A stretch of 7,466 nucleotides of DNA. It comes from Desulfobacteraceae bacterium UBA2771 (lineage in GTDB: Bacteria; Desulfobacterota; Desulfobacteria; Desulfobacterales; Desulfosarcinaceae). Each line of letters begins with the position of its first letter. Positions within the stretch are counted from its first letter, which is position 1. The translations under genes were made by a program, and so were the position numbers. The DNA lies in NCBI GenBank assembly GCA_002352605.1, contig DEIP01000142.1, forward strand, positions 1-7,466, written 5' to 3'. Of this stretch, positions 1 through 6,203 are shown piece after piece. Under the pieces are notes generated by a model, which made no database searches, was not told where the DNA came from, and saw nothing but the letters and a program-made list of their open reading frames with translations.

Positions 1-10
1 ATTCAAATGA

Positions 11-65
11 AGGATGCCAAAAAATGGTCTTAGCCGTTCAGTTTTAGAGTCAAAACCTGCATCCT
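11..65. repeat. Imperfect inverted repeat left of the transposase relic
   Basis: A 7-bp inverted repeat, AGGATGC (11-17) and GCATCCT (59-65), encloses a second hairpin. In that hairpin CAGTTTT (39-45) pairs with AAAACCTG (52-59) across a 6-nt loop, with one bulged C. The structure ends 17 bp before the transposase start codon. REP-associated transposases usually sit between short palindromes that they recognise, so this could be the left-hand palindrome. No conserved GTAG-type tetranucleotide is visible, so the assignment is tentative. Confidence 0.3.
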
Positions 66-82
66 AAGTGGAATACTGGTCA

Positions 83-638
83 ATGGCACGCCCAAACCGA
101 CATTTCGTTCCAGGGTATCTCTGGCACTTGACCCACCGATGTCATAAGAGGGAGTTTCTCCTGAAGTTTTCCAAAGACAGCGCTCGCTGGATAGAGTTGT
201 TGTTCGAAGCGAAAAAGCGTTTCGAGTTGTCCATTTTGAATTTCATCGTCACCTCCAATCAACCACGTAATTGTTCTCGCCAACGGTGGTAGTGAATCCA
301 TACCAAGAGCCATGCAATTAATAGCAGGTAGAACCGGCCAGGCGTATAATCGACGGAAAGGTCGTAAAGGCGCGTTTTGGGAGGAGTGCTATCACGCCAC
401 AGCGATTGAATCGGGCGTACATCTTTGGCAGTGCCTTGTGTATGTCGACTTGAACAAGGTCAGGGCCGGTGTAGTGGATAACCCCTCTAAATGGAAATGG
501 AGCGGTTATCTGTAGTGGGTTGAAAGTCAATTAAAAACCAGACAGGAGCGTCAGGAACACTTTGGCAGAAGTCTTGCTGTAGGAAGCGAGGAATTTATAA
601 GGAACGTGAAAAAGGCGCTGGGCATTCGTGCAGTCGGC
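83..638 (+). pseudogene. Broken REP-associated (Y1/HUH) transposase
   Basis: This is the relic of an IS200-like single-strand transposase (Y1_Tnp, REP-associated type). The N-terminus begins MARPNRHFVPGYLWHLTHRC from ATG 83 and is open to a TAG near 290. The family sequence continues in the +1 frame from about 258, reading IVLANGGSESIPRAMQLIAG and then the conserved GRTGQAYNRRKGRKGAFWEE. The Tyr of QAYN is the likely catalytic residue. The frame change falls inside the SNHxHL segment, so one histidine of the HUH metal site appears lost, with a net change of about -2 nt. A TAG at 513-515 follows WKWSGYL. Beyond it the same frame resumes with WVESQLKTRQERQEHFGRSL and ends LGIRAVG near 638, which is typical of the family C-terminus. 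Some tens of residues normally found between GY and WVE seem to be deleted. With a frameshift, a stop and a deletion it cannot make an active enzyme. No good Shine-Dalgarno precedes ATG 83. Confidence 0.85.
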
Positions 639-855
639 ACGCTTGTTCATCGCCTCGTGCGCTTGCGGTACCCTGCCGTAGCAAGGCGGCCTCCTTTCCA
701 GGCACCGTCGCCGGATATCCGGTTGCCATACCGCTATACCGTTGCCGCTCGCTACGCTCACTCTCGCCTCCATCCGGCTGGGTTTGGGACTTGATGAGCT
801 TTAAAAAAAAGGGTATGCTCATTGCACCCTTTAGAATACGTGCCGTTCCCGGCAC
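627..855. repeat. Palindrome-rich non-coding block
   Basis: No convincing gene lies between the transposase relic and the next promoter. The stretch is dense in dyads. CGTGC/GCACG lies at 627-631 and 637-641 (still in the relic's end), and CTTGC/GCAAG at 662-666 and 681-685. A 12-bp perfect palindrome CCGGATATCCGG lies at 711-722. ATGAGC/GCTCAT lies at 794-799 and 817-822, AAAGGGT/ACCCTTT at 808-814 and 826-832, and GTGCCG-TTCC-CGGCAC at 840-855. Such a cluster beside a REP-type transposase could be remnants of its target palindromes or a dispersed intergenic repeat. Whether it is multicopy cannot be told from one window. Confidence 0.4.
803..832 (-). terminator. Minus-strand terminator-like hairpin
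   Basis: Read on the minus strand, AAAGGGT (832-826), an 11-nt loop and ACCCTTT (814-808) form a 7-bp stem that runs straight into five more T (807-803). The stem has only three G-C pairs and no minus-strand gene lies just upstream of it. It may therefore be part of the palindromic block rather than a working terminator. Confidence 0.25.
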
Positions 856-866
856 AAAACGATAGG

Positions 867-896
867 TTGCAGTGGTTTATGGCAAACCGATATAAT
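867..896 (+). promoter_or_regulatory. Sigma-70 type promoter with a dyad in the spacer
   Basis: A perfect -10 box TATAAT (891-896) lies 18 bp downstream of a partial -35 box TTGCAG (867-872). The predicted transcript would start near 903. The spacer contains the inverted repeat GGTTT-ATGGC-AAACC (874-888), placed where a repressor or a MerR-type spacer-binding activator would act. The next gene downstream is the flavoprotein, about 175 nt away. The -35 box matches consensus at only three of six positions and the operator role is inference. Confidence 0.45.
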
Positions 897-920
897 TGAT
901 GTAACTATTAGTTTTAACAG

Positions 921-947
921 GCGCAGATATGAAAATCGGCGCTTTTT
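921..947 (+). terminator. Intrinsic terminator or attenuator in the leader
   Basis: GCGC-A-GAT (921-928) pairs with ATC-G-GCGC (935-942) around a 6-nt loop. This gives seven pairs with one A-G mismatch, followed at once by TTTTT (943-947). It looks like a short rho-independent terminator. It lies about 20 nt after the predicted start site of the TATAAT promoter. It would therefore either end upstream read-through or attenuate the flavoprotein transcript; the sequence alone does not decide which. Confidence 0.45.
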
Positions 948-1063
948 AACTATTCAAATGAACCAGGGCCGAAAATATGCCCCAAAATAGGGAGGAGAGG
1001 GAAGAGGAGGTCCATCAATATATCGCCTGTTTTCTATTTTTAGCTCTGGCATGAACCCATAAA

Positions 1064-1069
1064 AGGAGG
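1064..1069 (+). promoter_or_regulatory. Strong ribosome binding site of the flavoprotein
   Basis: A perfect AGGAGG stands 8 nt before ATG 1078, close to the ideal spacing, and fixes the start codon of the flavoprotein. A second purine-only stretch with several Shine-Dalgarno-like repeats lies at 989-1010, but no good start codon follows it. Confidence 0.85.
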
Positions 1070-1077
1070 AGATAAAA

Positions 1078-2709
1078 ATGTCGAACGAAAAAACTGAAGC
1101 GGGAGAACTGAATGCCGTTGATGGAAAAAGTGAAATGCTTGAAGAATTGCCAAGTCGGTCCGCCGACGGGAGCCGGCCGGTTGCCGTTGACGTCAGCGCT
1201 GAACCGTTGCCACCAGCGGCGGTTCCGGCCTCATGGGATCACGAAACAGAAGTAATCGTCGTCGGAGGAGGCGGCGCCGGAATGGCGGCCGCGGTTTCCG
1301 CGGGTGAAAAGGGCGCTCAAGTGATAGTCCTGGAGAAGAATCCGGGCTGCGGTGGCGATACTGCAACCGCCATGACGCTGATTTTAAGAGCCCAAAATTC
1401 TAAATTGCAAAACAGGCTGGGAATCGAGCCGATTCCGCTGAGCCGGGTCTTTCCCATGGCTTCGGCAGGCTTCTCGAATAAGAACAACGGTGAAGTAGAA
1501 CGATTGCTACTGGAAAAAGGTTCTGAGACGGCTGACTGGCTTGAGGAACTGGGAGTAATCTATGAGACCGGTCCCGCCGCCGGAACCCCCCCGGGCATGT
1601 TTCTGACCCCCGTAAATCATGAAACGCCTGATGATGGATATTACTCTTGGTTTCCATACAACGCCAAAGGTTTTATTCGCGTGTTAGAAAAACGCGCGTG
1701 TGAACGGGGGGTTCGGATTTTAAAACAAACACCGGCTACGGCCCTGGTTTTTCGGAAAGGTACGGTGATCGGCGTAGCCGCTAAAACTAAAGATGGGAAG
1801 ACGCTACACATAAAAGGCAAAGTTGTGGTCCTGGCTTTGGGAGGATTTGGCGCCAATAAGGCAATGTTGAAGAAATATATCTTGCCTTCCATGTTTTCGG
1901 CCATCGTCAATTACATTGGCCTGCCAAGCTCTACTGGCGACGGCATTAGAATGGCCCAGGGAATCGATGCTATTGTGGAAGGTATGGATGATGTTGAAAT
2001 GTGGGATGGCGGTGTAACCGGGGTAGGGGACGGTCCCATGGCTTTTTACAATGCAGCCACCCAATTGGTCCGACAAAAATCGCTTACCGTTAACAAGCTT
2101 GGCAAAAGATTCATGGATGAAGACTTGATGCACGGGCATGGGCACGAGATAGGCCCATTCAAAGCCAATGCGCTTCAGACTGCCAGACAAAAAGACCATA
2201 CTTCCTTTACCATCCATGACTCAGTGACCGTAAAAAAGGACTTTCTCATCAATAAGTTTGATGCAATGGCCTGTAAATACCCGTGCCGGTGGTACGATCG
2301 GGACTTTGAGAGAAGGGTGAAGGCCGGGGCCATCATGAAAGCGGATACGATCAGAGATTTGGCAGGATTGATGGAAATAGATCCTATAATATTACAGGAA
2401 ACCGTGGATCAGTACAACCGGTATTGCGATAAAGGCGAAGATCCAGAATTTTTTAAACCCGCTAAATATCTTATTCCTTTAAAAACGCCTCCTTTTTATG
2501 TTGTTAAACAGGTCGGGGGCGCTCTTTTTAATACCTGGGGCGGACTGGTAACCAATGCCAAATTCCAGGTGCTCAATAAGGATTGGAACCCTATCGCCGG
2601 CTTACGCGTGGCGGGGGAAAATGCTGCCTATTGTGCCAGCGTGGTTTATGCGCTCACAAGCGGTCGGATTGCAGGCAAGGAGGCCGCCAAAGAGGCTATG
2701 GAAGATTGA
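1078..2709 (+). CDS. FAD-dependent oxidoreductase (fumarate reductase/ketosteroid dehydrogenase superfamily)
   Basis: This is a 543-residue flavoprotein of the FAD_binding_2 family, expected to reduce or dehydrogenate a carbon-carbon bond using bound FAD. The Rossmann dinucleotide site is EVIVVGGGGAGMAAA (58-72), followed by VLEKNPGCGG (84-93). Other superfamily marks are LALGGFGAN (252-260), STGDGIRMAQ (285-294), LTVNKLGKRFMDE (336-348), GGLVTN (488-493), PIAGLRVAGE (505-514) and GRIAG (529-533). The first 55 residues are a hydrophilic, acidic, proline-rich extension without a signal peptide or Tat motif, so a cytoplasmic location is likely. The TTRD-type segment carrying the fumarate reductase acid Arg is absent; DLMHGHGHE stands there. 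The ANRLGGN substrate-Arg segment between AGE and GRIAG is also absent. It is therefore unlikely to be a true fumarate reductase, and the substrate cannot be named. No partner cytochrome or other redox gene adjoins it. The start is set by a perfect AGGAGG. Confidence 0.9.
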   Translation: MSNEKTEAGELNAVDGKSEMLEELPSRSADGSRPVAVDVSAEPLPPAAVPASWDHETEVIVVGGGGAGMAAAVSAGEKGAQVIVLEKNPGCGGDTATAMTLILRAQNSKLQNRLGIEPIPLSRVFPMASAGFSNKNNGEVERLLLEKGSETADWLEELGVIYETGPAAGTPPGMFLTPVNHETPDDGYYSWFPYNAKGFIRVLEKRACERGVRILKQTPATALVFRKGTVIGVAAKTKDGKTLHIKGKVVVLALGGFGANKAMLKKYILPSMFSAIVNYIGLPSSTGDGIRMAQGIDAIVEGMDDVEMWDGGVTGVGDGPMAFYNAATQLVRQKSLTVNKLGKRFMDEDLMHGHGHEIGPFKANALQTARQKDHTSFTIHDSVTVKKDFLINKFDAMACKYPCRWYDRDFERRVKAGAIMKADTIRDLAGLMEIDPIILQETVDQYNRYCDKGEDPEFFKPAKYLIPLKTPPFYVVKQVGGALFNTWGGLVTNAKFQVLNKDWNPIAGLRVAGENAAYCASVVYALTSGRIAGKEAAKEAMED

Positions 2710-2742
2710 TGTACATTTAAGGGCCCTGGAATTTTCCCAGTA

Positions 2743-2765
2743 AATCATTCTTCATGGAAATGATT
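2743..2765. other. Hairpin in the convergent intergenic gap
   Basis: AATCATT (2743-2749) and AATGATT (2759-2765) form a 7-bp A/T-rich stem with a 9-nt loop, 34 bp after the flavoprotein stop. No T run follows on either strand. It is at best a weak transcript end between two convergent genes; nothing better was seen in 2710-2854. Confidence 0.2.
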
Positions 2766-2854
2766 GGGGATGCGCATAGCCAAACCTGAATTGACGGGTG
2801 AAAAATCATCATTAAAGTAAATTTATTGGGTTCAATGAATTGTTTGCCGAGGCC

Positions 2855-4174
2855 CTAAAAATGGTATCGCAAGCGCAGTTCAAGCTTGTTTTTGTTTAGT
2901 TTTTCCGCAAATTCGGTGAAGGTTCCGCCGTTTAAAAAAGTATATCGCAACCGGAGTTCCCAATTGGTAAAGCCCGTATACAAAATCTCGGGGGAGATGG
3001 AGTAACTCCGGTCGTCCAGATTGACAATGGTGATCAGCCCCGGTGTGAGATAGAGAATGTCAAACGGGTCTTTCTGATTGATTTTCGAGTAAAGATAATT
3101 TCGGCCCAGGTTGGGGCTGTTATATCCCTTGCCGGAAACGGTCTTCGCGTTTTGGATGAGGTGGTCTGAACCGGTGTCGGTCAAATGCGCATCGGCATCC
3201 TCGACCAATTGATAGAACGCGGTCAATTCCTCCGGCGAGAAGCCGGCGCCATTGTGGTAATATTCGATGATGGTGGTGATATCATTTTCAGTGAGATATC
3301 TGAGGCCGAAGAGATATTTGCCGACAGACGGATCCCGACCTTCAAGCACGCCGGACGGCCCGAGGTATTTTTGTTTCAGGTCCGTCAAATAGGCGTATTC
3401 ACCATGAATTTCAAAATTTGTGGTCAGGTTCCTGGAAAAATCGACACCGTATCTCAGGGATCGGCTGTTGCCGGAAAATAGCACGAGGTCGATATCCGTG
3501 TCTCGATAAAGCAGGTAAAGCTTCGCGGCGACGTTCATGTATCCCGATTCACCGAAATCCTCATTCACATGCTCATAGACCGGTATGGCCACGGTTGTGA
3601 GGGCAATCGTCTGTAAGGGGCGGTTGAAACTTTTTATCAGATCGACACCGGCGGCGATATATCCCTCCAGCGCCTCTTCGGGGTTGTCGGGGTCCTTGGG
3701 GCGATCAATAAAACCGACTGGATTCCAGGCATATCCGGTACCCCACCTGAATGTTCTTTTTCCCAGATCGGTGGTGAAAAACGGTAGTGGTTTAAGACTC
3801 AGATTTGCTTCATAAATATCGACGGCGTCTGAGCCGCCGGAATCGTCGTGTCTCGCCTCGGCGTGCAGTAGCCCGTTAAACGCCCCAATGCCTTTTTTGT
3901 AGCCGACATCCAGTTGAAGGGTGCCTGAGTAGCGATCGATGGTGCCGCGGGGATCATTGTAAAAATTGAGGGCATAGAACGTGCTCTCCGAATTGAGGTC
4001 GATATGCTCAAGCTTGATCTCAGCGTATCCTCCCCACTCGAAGGCTTTCGATTCGAACTCCTCTACGTCAAAACTGAACTCCTCCGCGGCAAGCGATCCA
4101 CGGTTAAGTGAAAACAACAGTAGATAGAGCGCGGCAAGGGTAACGGTGGATATCCGGTAAAACCCCTTGATCAT
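2855..4174 (-). CDS. Outer-membrane beta-barrel (porin-like) protein
   Basis: The 439-residue product has a clear Sec signal peptide: MIKGFYR, a hydrophobic core at about residues 9-22, and probable cleavage near SLAA/EE (29-31). The rest alternates short aromatic-rich strands with polar loops. Examples are WGGYAEIKLEHIDL (47-60), SGTLQLDVGYKKG (83-95), NFEIHGEYAYL (253-263), KYLFGLRYLTEND (286-298) and WELRLRYTFL (405-414). It ends in LELRLRYHF, whose terminal Phe is the classical BAM insertion signal. A GKRTFRWGTGYAWNP motif (138-152) resembles the WG-G motifs of porin-like proteins found beside lipid exporters. Its ATG overlaps the TGA of the LolA-like gene as ATGA, so the two are translationally coupled. 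This suggests it works as the outer-membrane end of the ABC/LolA-like system. It could be a pore, a receptor or an insertion site. No named family is assigned with certainty. Confidence 0.8.
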   Translation of the reverse strand: MIKGFYRISTVTLAALYLLLFSLNRGSLAAEEFSFDVEEFESKAFEWGGYAEIKLEHIDLNSESTFYALNFYNDPRGTIDRYSGTLQLDVGYKKGIGAFNGLLHAEARHDDSGGSDAVDIYEANLSLKPLPFFTTDLGKRTFRWGTGYAWNPVGFIDRPKDPDNPEEALEGYIAAGVDLIKSFNRPLQTIALTTVAIPVYEHVNEDFGESGYMNVAAKLYLLYRDTDIDLVLFSGNSRSLRYGVDFSRNLTTNFEIHGEYAYLTDLKQKYLGPSGVLEGRDPSVGKYLFGLRYLTENDITTIIEYYHNGAGFSPEELTAFYQLVEDADAHLTDTGSDHLIQNAKTVSGKGYNSPNLGRNYLYSKINQKDPFDILYLTPGLITIVNLDDRSYSISPEILYTGFTNWELRLRYTFLNGGTFTEFAEKLNKNKLELRLRYHF

Positions 4175-4941
4175 CGCAGCTCATTCACCCGGGGAAGATA
4201 ATTAAGGGTGAACACCTCATCAGCCAGTTTTTTGCTGGTGACCTTGGCGTAGAGCATGACGGATTTATACCCTTTGTAAAGCGGGCTGTCCGTTTCCAGG
4301 ACTGACGGGCGGACGAGGTTATCGCCGAAGTCCTTTATCTTTTTATAATACAGTGTTTTTATCAGCATCCCGCTGGCGGCATAGCATTCGATGGTTAAAG
4401 GGACCATCGCTTTTTTTTCCACCGTCATTTTGAGCCGATCATAGGCCACCGAAGCGGTCTTCGCCGTGCAGGCGAGAATGTAGTTCTCTTCGGTTTCATC
4501 GTCAACGGCGGCCTCATACTCCGCGCTGTAGTCCAGGCGCAGGATGTCTGAATTATTAAACACCCCTCCCACCACCGACTGCAGGCTGGTAATGCGTATC
4601 GGTCTTCCAACACTGGGAATGTACAGCCACATGTTTTCTCCCAGCCGCAAGGTGGCGCGGCCCTTTTCGCTGGCCGGAGCCAGGAATAGCGCCACCATCT
4701 TCTCCCGGCCCTTTTTCACCGTGTACAGCACATACTCTTTTTTACTGCCGTCGGGTTCGATATTGATCAGCTTACGGTACATTTCATAGGATTCGGGCTG
4801 CAGGTTGCGGTCCACCCGAAGCAGGATTTCGTTGCCGTCCAGGGCCGCCGCCGGAGCAGCGATAAGCAACCCGGCAAGCATGTTTAAGAGAACGCAACGG
4901 GAAAGTATTCTCAGCGTCGACGATGGTTTGTTCCTTGCCAT
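4171..4941 (-). CDS. LolA-like outer-membrane lipoprotein-sorting protein
   Basis: This is a periplasmic carrier of the outer-membrane lipoprotein-sorting group (LolA-like fold), 256 residues from ATG 4941. The signal peptide has basic residues (MARNK), a hydrophobic core at about 17-29 and a cleavage site at AAA/LDG (about 33/34). There is no lipobox, so the mature protein should be soluble. The diagnostic block is KKGREKMVALFLAP (76-89) followed by LRLGENMWLYIPSVGRPIRI (98-117). In this family it forms part of the open hydrophobic half-barrel that holds acyl chains. An in-frame ATG at 4950 exists but touches the GAGGAG ribosome site directly. ATG 4941 lies 9 nt from that site and is preferred. 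The gene starts 14 nt after the permease stop and overlaps the barrel gene by 4 bp. It probably shuttles a lipid or lipoprotein from the permease to the barrel or outer membrane; the cargo is unknown. Confidence 0.88.
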   Translation of the reverse strand: MARNKPSSTLRILSRCVLLNMLAGLLIAAPAAALDGNEILLRVDRNLQPESYEMYRKLINIEPDGSKKEYVLYTVKKGREKMVALFLAPASEKGRATLRLGENMWLYIPSVGRPIRITSLQSVVGGVFNNSDILRLDYSAEYEAAVDDETEENYILACTAKTASVAYDRLKMTVEKKAMVPLTIECYAASGMLIKTLYYKKIKDFGDNLVRPSVLETDSPLYKGYKSVMLYAKVTSKKLADEVFTLNYLPRVNELR

Positions 4942-4950
4942 GCGTAACAT

Positions 4951-4956
4951 CTCCTC
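4951..4956 (-). promoter_or_regulatory. Ribosome binding site deciding the LolA-like start
   Basis: On the minus strand GAGGAG (4956-4951) abuts the upstream ATG (4950) with no spacer but stands 9 nt from the ATG at 4941. The second ATG is therefore the likely start. The site overlaps the permease stop codon (4958-4956), consistent with coupled translation. Confidence 0.6.
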
Positions 4957-6203
4957 TATACGTGCCGAAGGGCGGTGATGGGATCCATGCGGGCCGCCTT
5001 GAAGGCCGGCTGCACACTGGCGGCCACGGCAATGCCGATGACGATCAACACGATGGTGATCACATCCCCGGCGCCGATGGTGGGCGCCAGCACCAGGTTG
5101 GACTGCCGCCCGAAATCAAAGGTGAGGCCGGCGGCGTTGATGGCGGCAATGCTGATCAGGCTGATCACCGTTCCCACCGCCGTTCCCACCACGCCGAGCA
5201 GAAAGCCCTCGACCACGAACAAGGCCATGATCCTGCGCGGCAGCGTTCCGATGGCGGCAATGGTCCCGATCTCATTGATCCGCTCGTACACGGCCATGAT
5301 CATCACATTGGTTATGCTCACCAGCACAACGGCCACCAGCATGATTTTGATGAACAGGGTCATCAGGTCGATCATTTTAGCGATATTGTAGAACGGCGAC
5401 AGTTTCTCCCAGGTGTGCAGTTCGAACACCGGCCGGTCGTTTTTGTCCCTGATGGATTCAAGTGCGGCCTTGAGACCGGAAAACACCCCGGGCAGATCAC
5501 CCATGTTTTTCAGTCGGATGGCGATTTCGCTGACTTCAACGTCGTTGATGCGCAGCAACTGCCTGGCATCGTCCAGGTGAATCATCCCGTCCCGGCCCCC
5601 GGGGCCGGTGATGCCTTCCAGGACGCCGCTGACCGTAAAGGTCTGTCCATTAACCGAGCCGTCCTTGTTGTTGGCCACCAGCACAATGCTGTCTCCCACG
5701 TTTACTTTCATGCCCTTGGCAAGCAACTCCGGAATGAGGATCTGGCCCTTTTTCAGCAGGGATTCTTCCTTTTCCCCTTGAATAATGCGGTCGATGAGCA
5801 GTGGCACGGTCTTGACCTCCTGCTCGGGGATCACCGTATTGAGACGGATGTTGGTGGTCTCGGTAAAATTGCTGAACATGGCTCCGAGCTTGATGCGCAT
5901 GGAAAAGGATTCAATCTCCGCTGTTTCGCCGAGGATCTGCTTCACCTTGGCCACCTGTTTTCGGTTTAGGTTGCGGTTGAGCGGCAGGTTGTCGATGGCG
6001 GCCAGGTAGCCATTGCGGTGGACTTGAAGGTGGCCGATCATGGCGTCGGTGATCTGGCCCACCATCATCTGCTTGAACGATCCGGTGATGGAAATGAAAA
6101 GCAGGACGGCCACCACCCCCAGGGCGATCAGGGCCGATGTAAGCAGGGTGCGGCGCTGATACCGGCGAAGATTGCGGGCGGCGATTTTGATGACATTAAC
6201 CAT
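4956..6203 (-). CDS. ABC transporter permease, FtsX/LolC-E/MacB type
   Basis: This is a 415-residue inner-membrane permease with the MacB_PCD-FtsX layout. One transmembrane helix (about 20-40) is followed by a periplasmic domain of about 240 residues, then three helices (about 281-304, 325-355 and 377-399). A cytoplasmic VYERINEIGTIAAIGTLPRR segment (305-324) matches the coupling region that contacts the ATPase. The C-terminus PAFKAARMDPITALRHV is the usual family ending. Members do not pump cargo through a channel. They use ATP-driven periplasmic motion to extract lipoproteins or push substrates onward. ATG 6203 overlaps the ATPase stop by 8 bp and has AAGGTGG upstream; an in-frame GTG at 6212 is less likely. 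Only one permease gene is present, so a homodimer (LolF- or MacB-like) rather than a LolC/LolE heterodimer is expected, unless a partner lies elsewhere. A Lol-like role is supported by the adjacent LolA-like gene. Confidence 0.92.
   Translation of the reverse strand: MVNVIKIAARNLRRYQRRTLLTSALIALGVVAVLLFISITGSFKQMMVGQITDAMIGHLQVHRNGYLAAIDNLPLNRNLNRKQVAKVKQILGETAEIESFSMRIKLGAMFSNFTETTNIRLNTVIPEQEVKTVPLLIDRIIQGEKEESLLKKGQILIPELLAKGMKVNVGDSIVLVANNKDGSVNGQTFTVSGVLEGITGPGGRDGMIHLDDARQLLRINDVEVSEIAIRLKNMGDLPGVFSGLKAALESIRDKNDRPVFELHTWEKLSPFYNIAKMIDLMTLFIKIMLVAVVLVSITNVMIMAVYERINEIGTIAAIGTLPRRIMALFVVEGFLLGVVGTAVGTVISLISIAAINAAGLTFDFGRQSNLVLAPTIGAGDVITIVLIVIGIAVAASVQPAFKAARMDPITALRHV

Noticed and set aside
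595..855. An 86-codon minus-strand frame covering the palindromic block, with a product rich in charged residues.
   Set aside because: It overlaps the 3' end of the transposase relic and a series of palindromes, has no clear ribosome site and no recognisable domain. It is more likely a by-product of repeat sequence.
1..962. An 11-bp direct repeat ATTCAAATGAA at 1-11 and 952-962 flanking the transposase region, as a possible target-site duplication.
   Set aside because: By chance several 11-mer pairs are expected in a 7.5-kb window, Y1 transposases do not make target duplications, and the repeat ends do not coincide with any visible element boundary.
4923..5969. A 348-codon plus-strand frame with a His/Asp/Gly-rich product, opposite the permease.
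   Set aside because: It is antisense to a well-supported FtsX-type permease, and its composition is what the complement of a hydrophobic, GC-rich coding strand produces.
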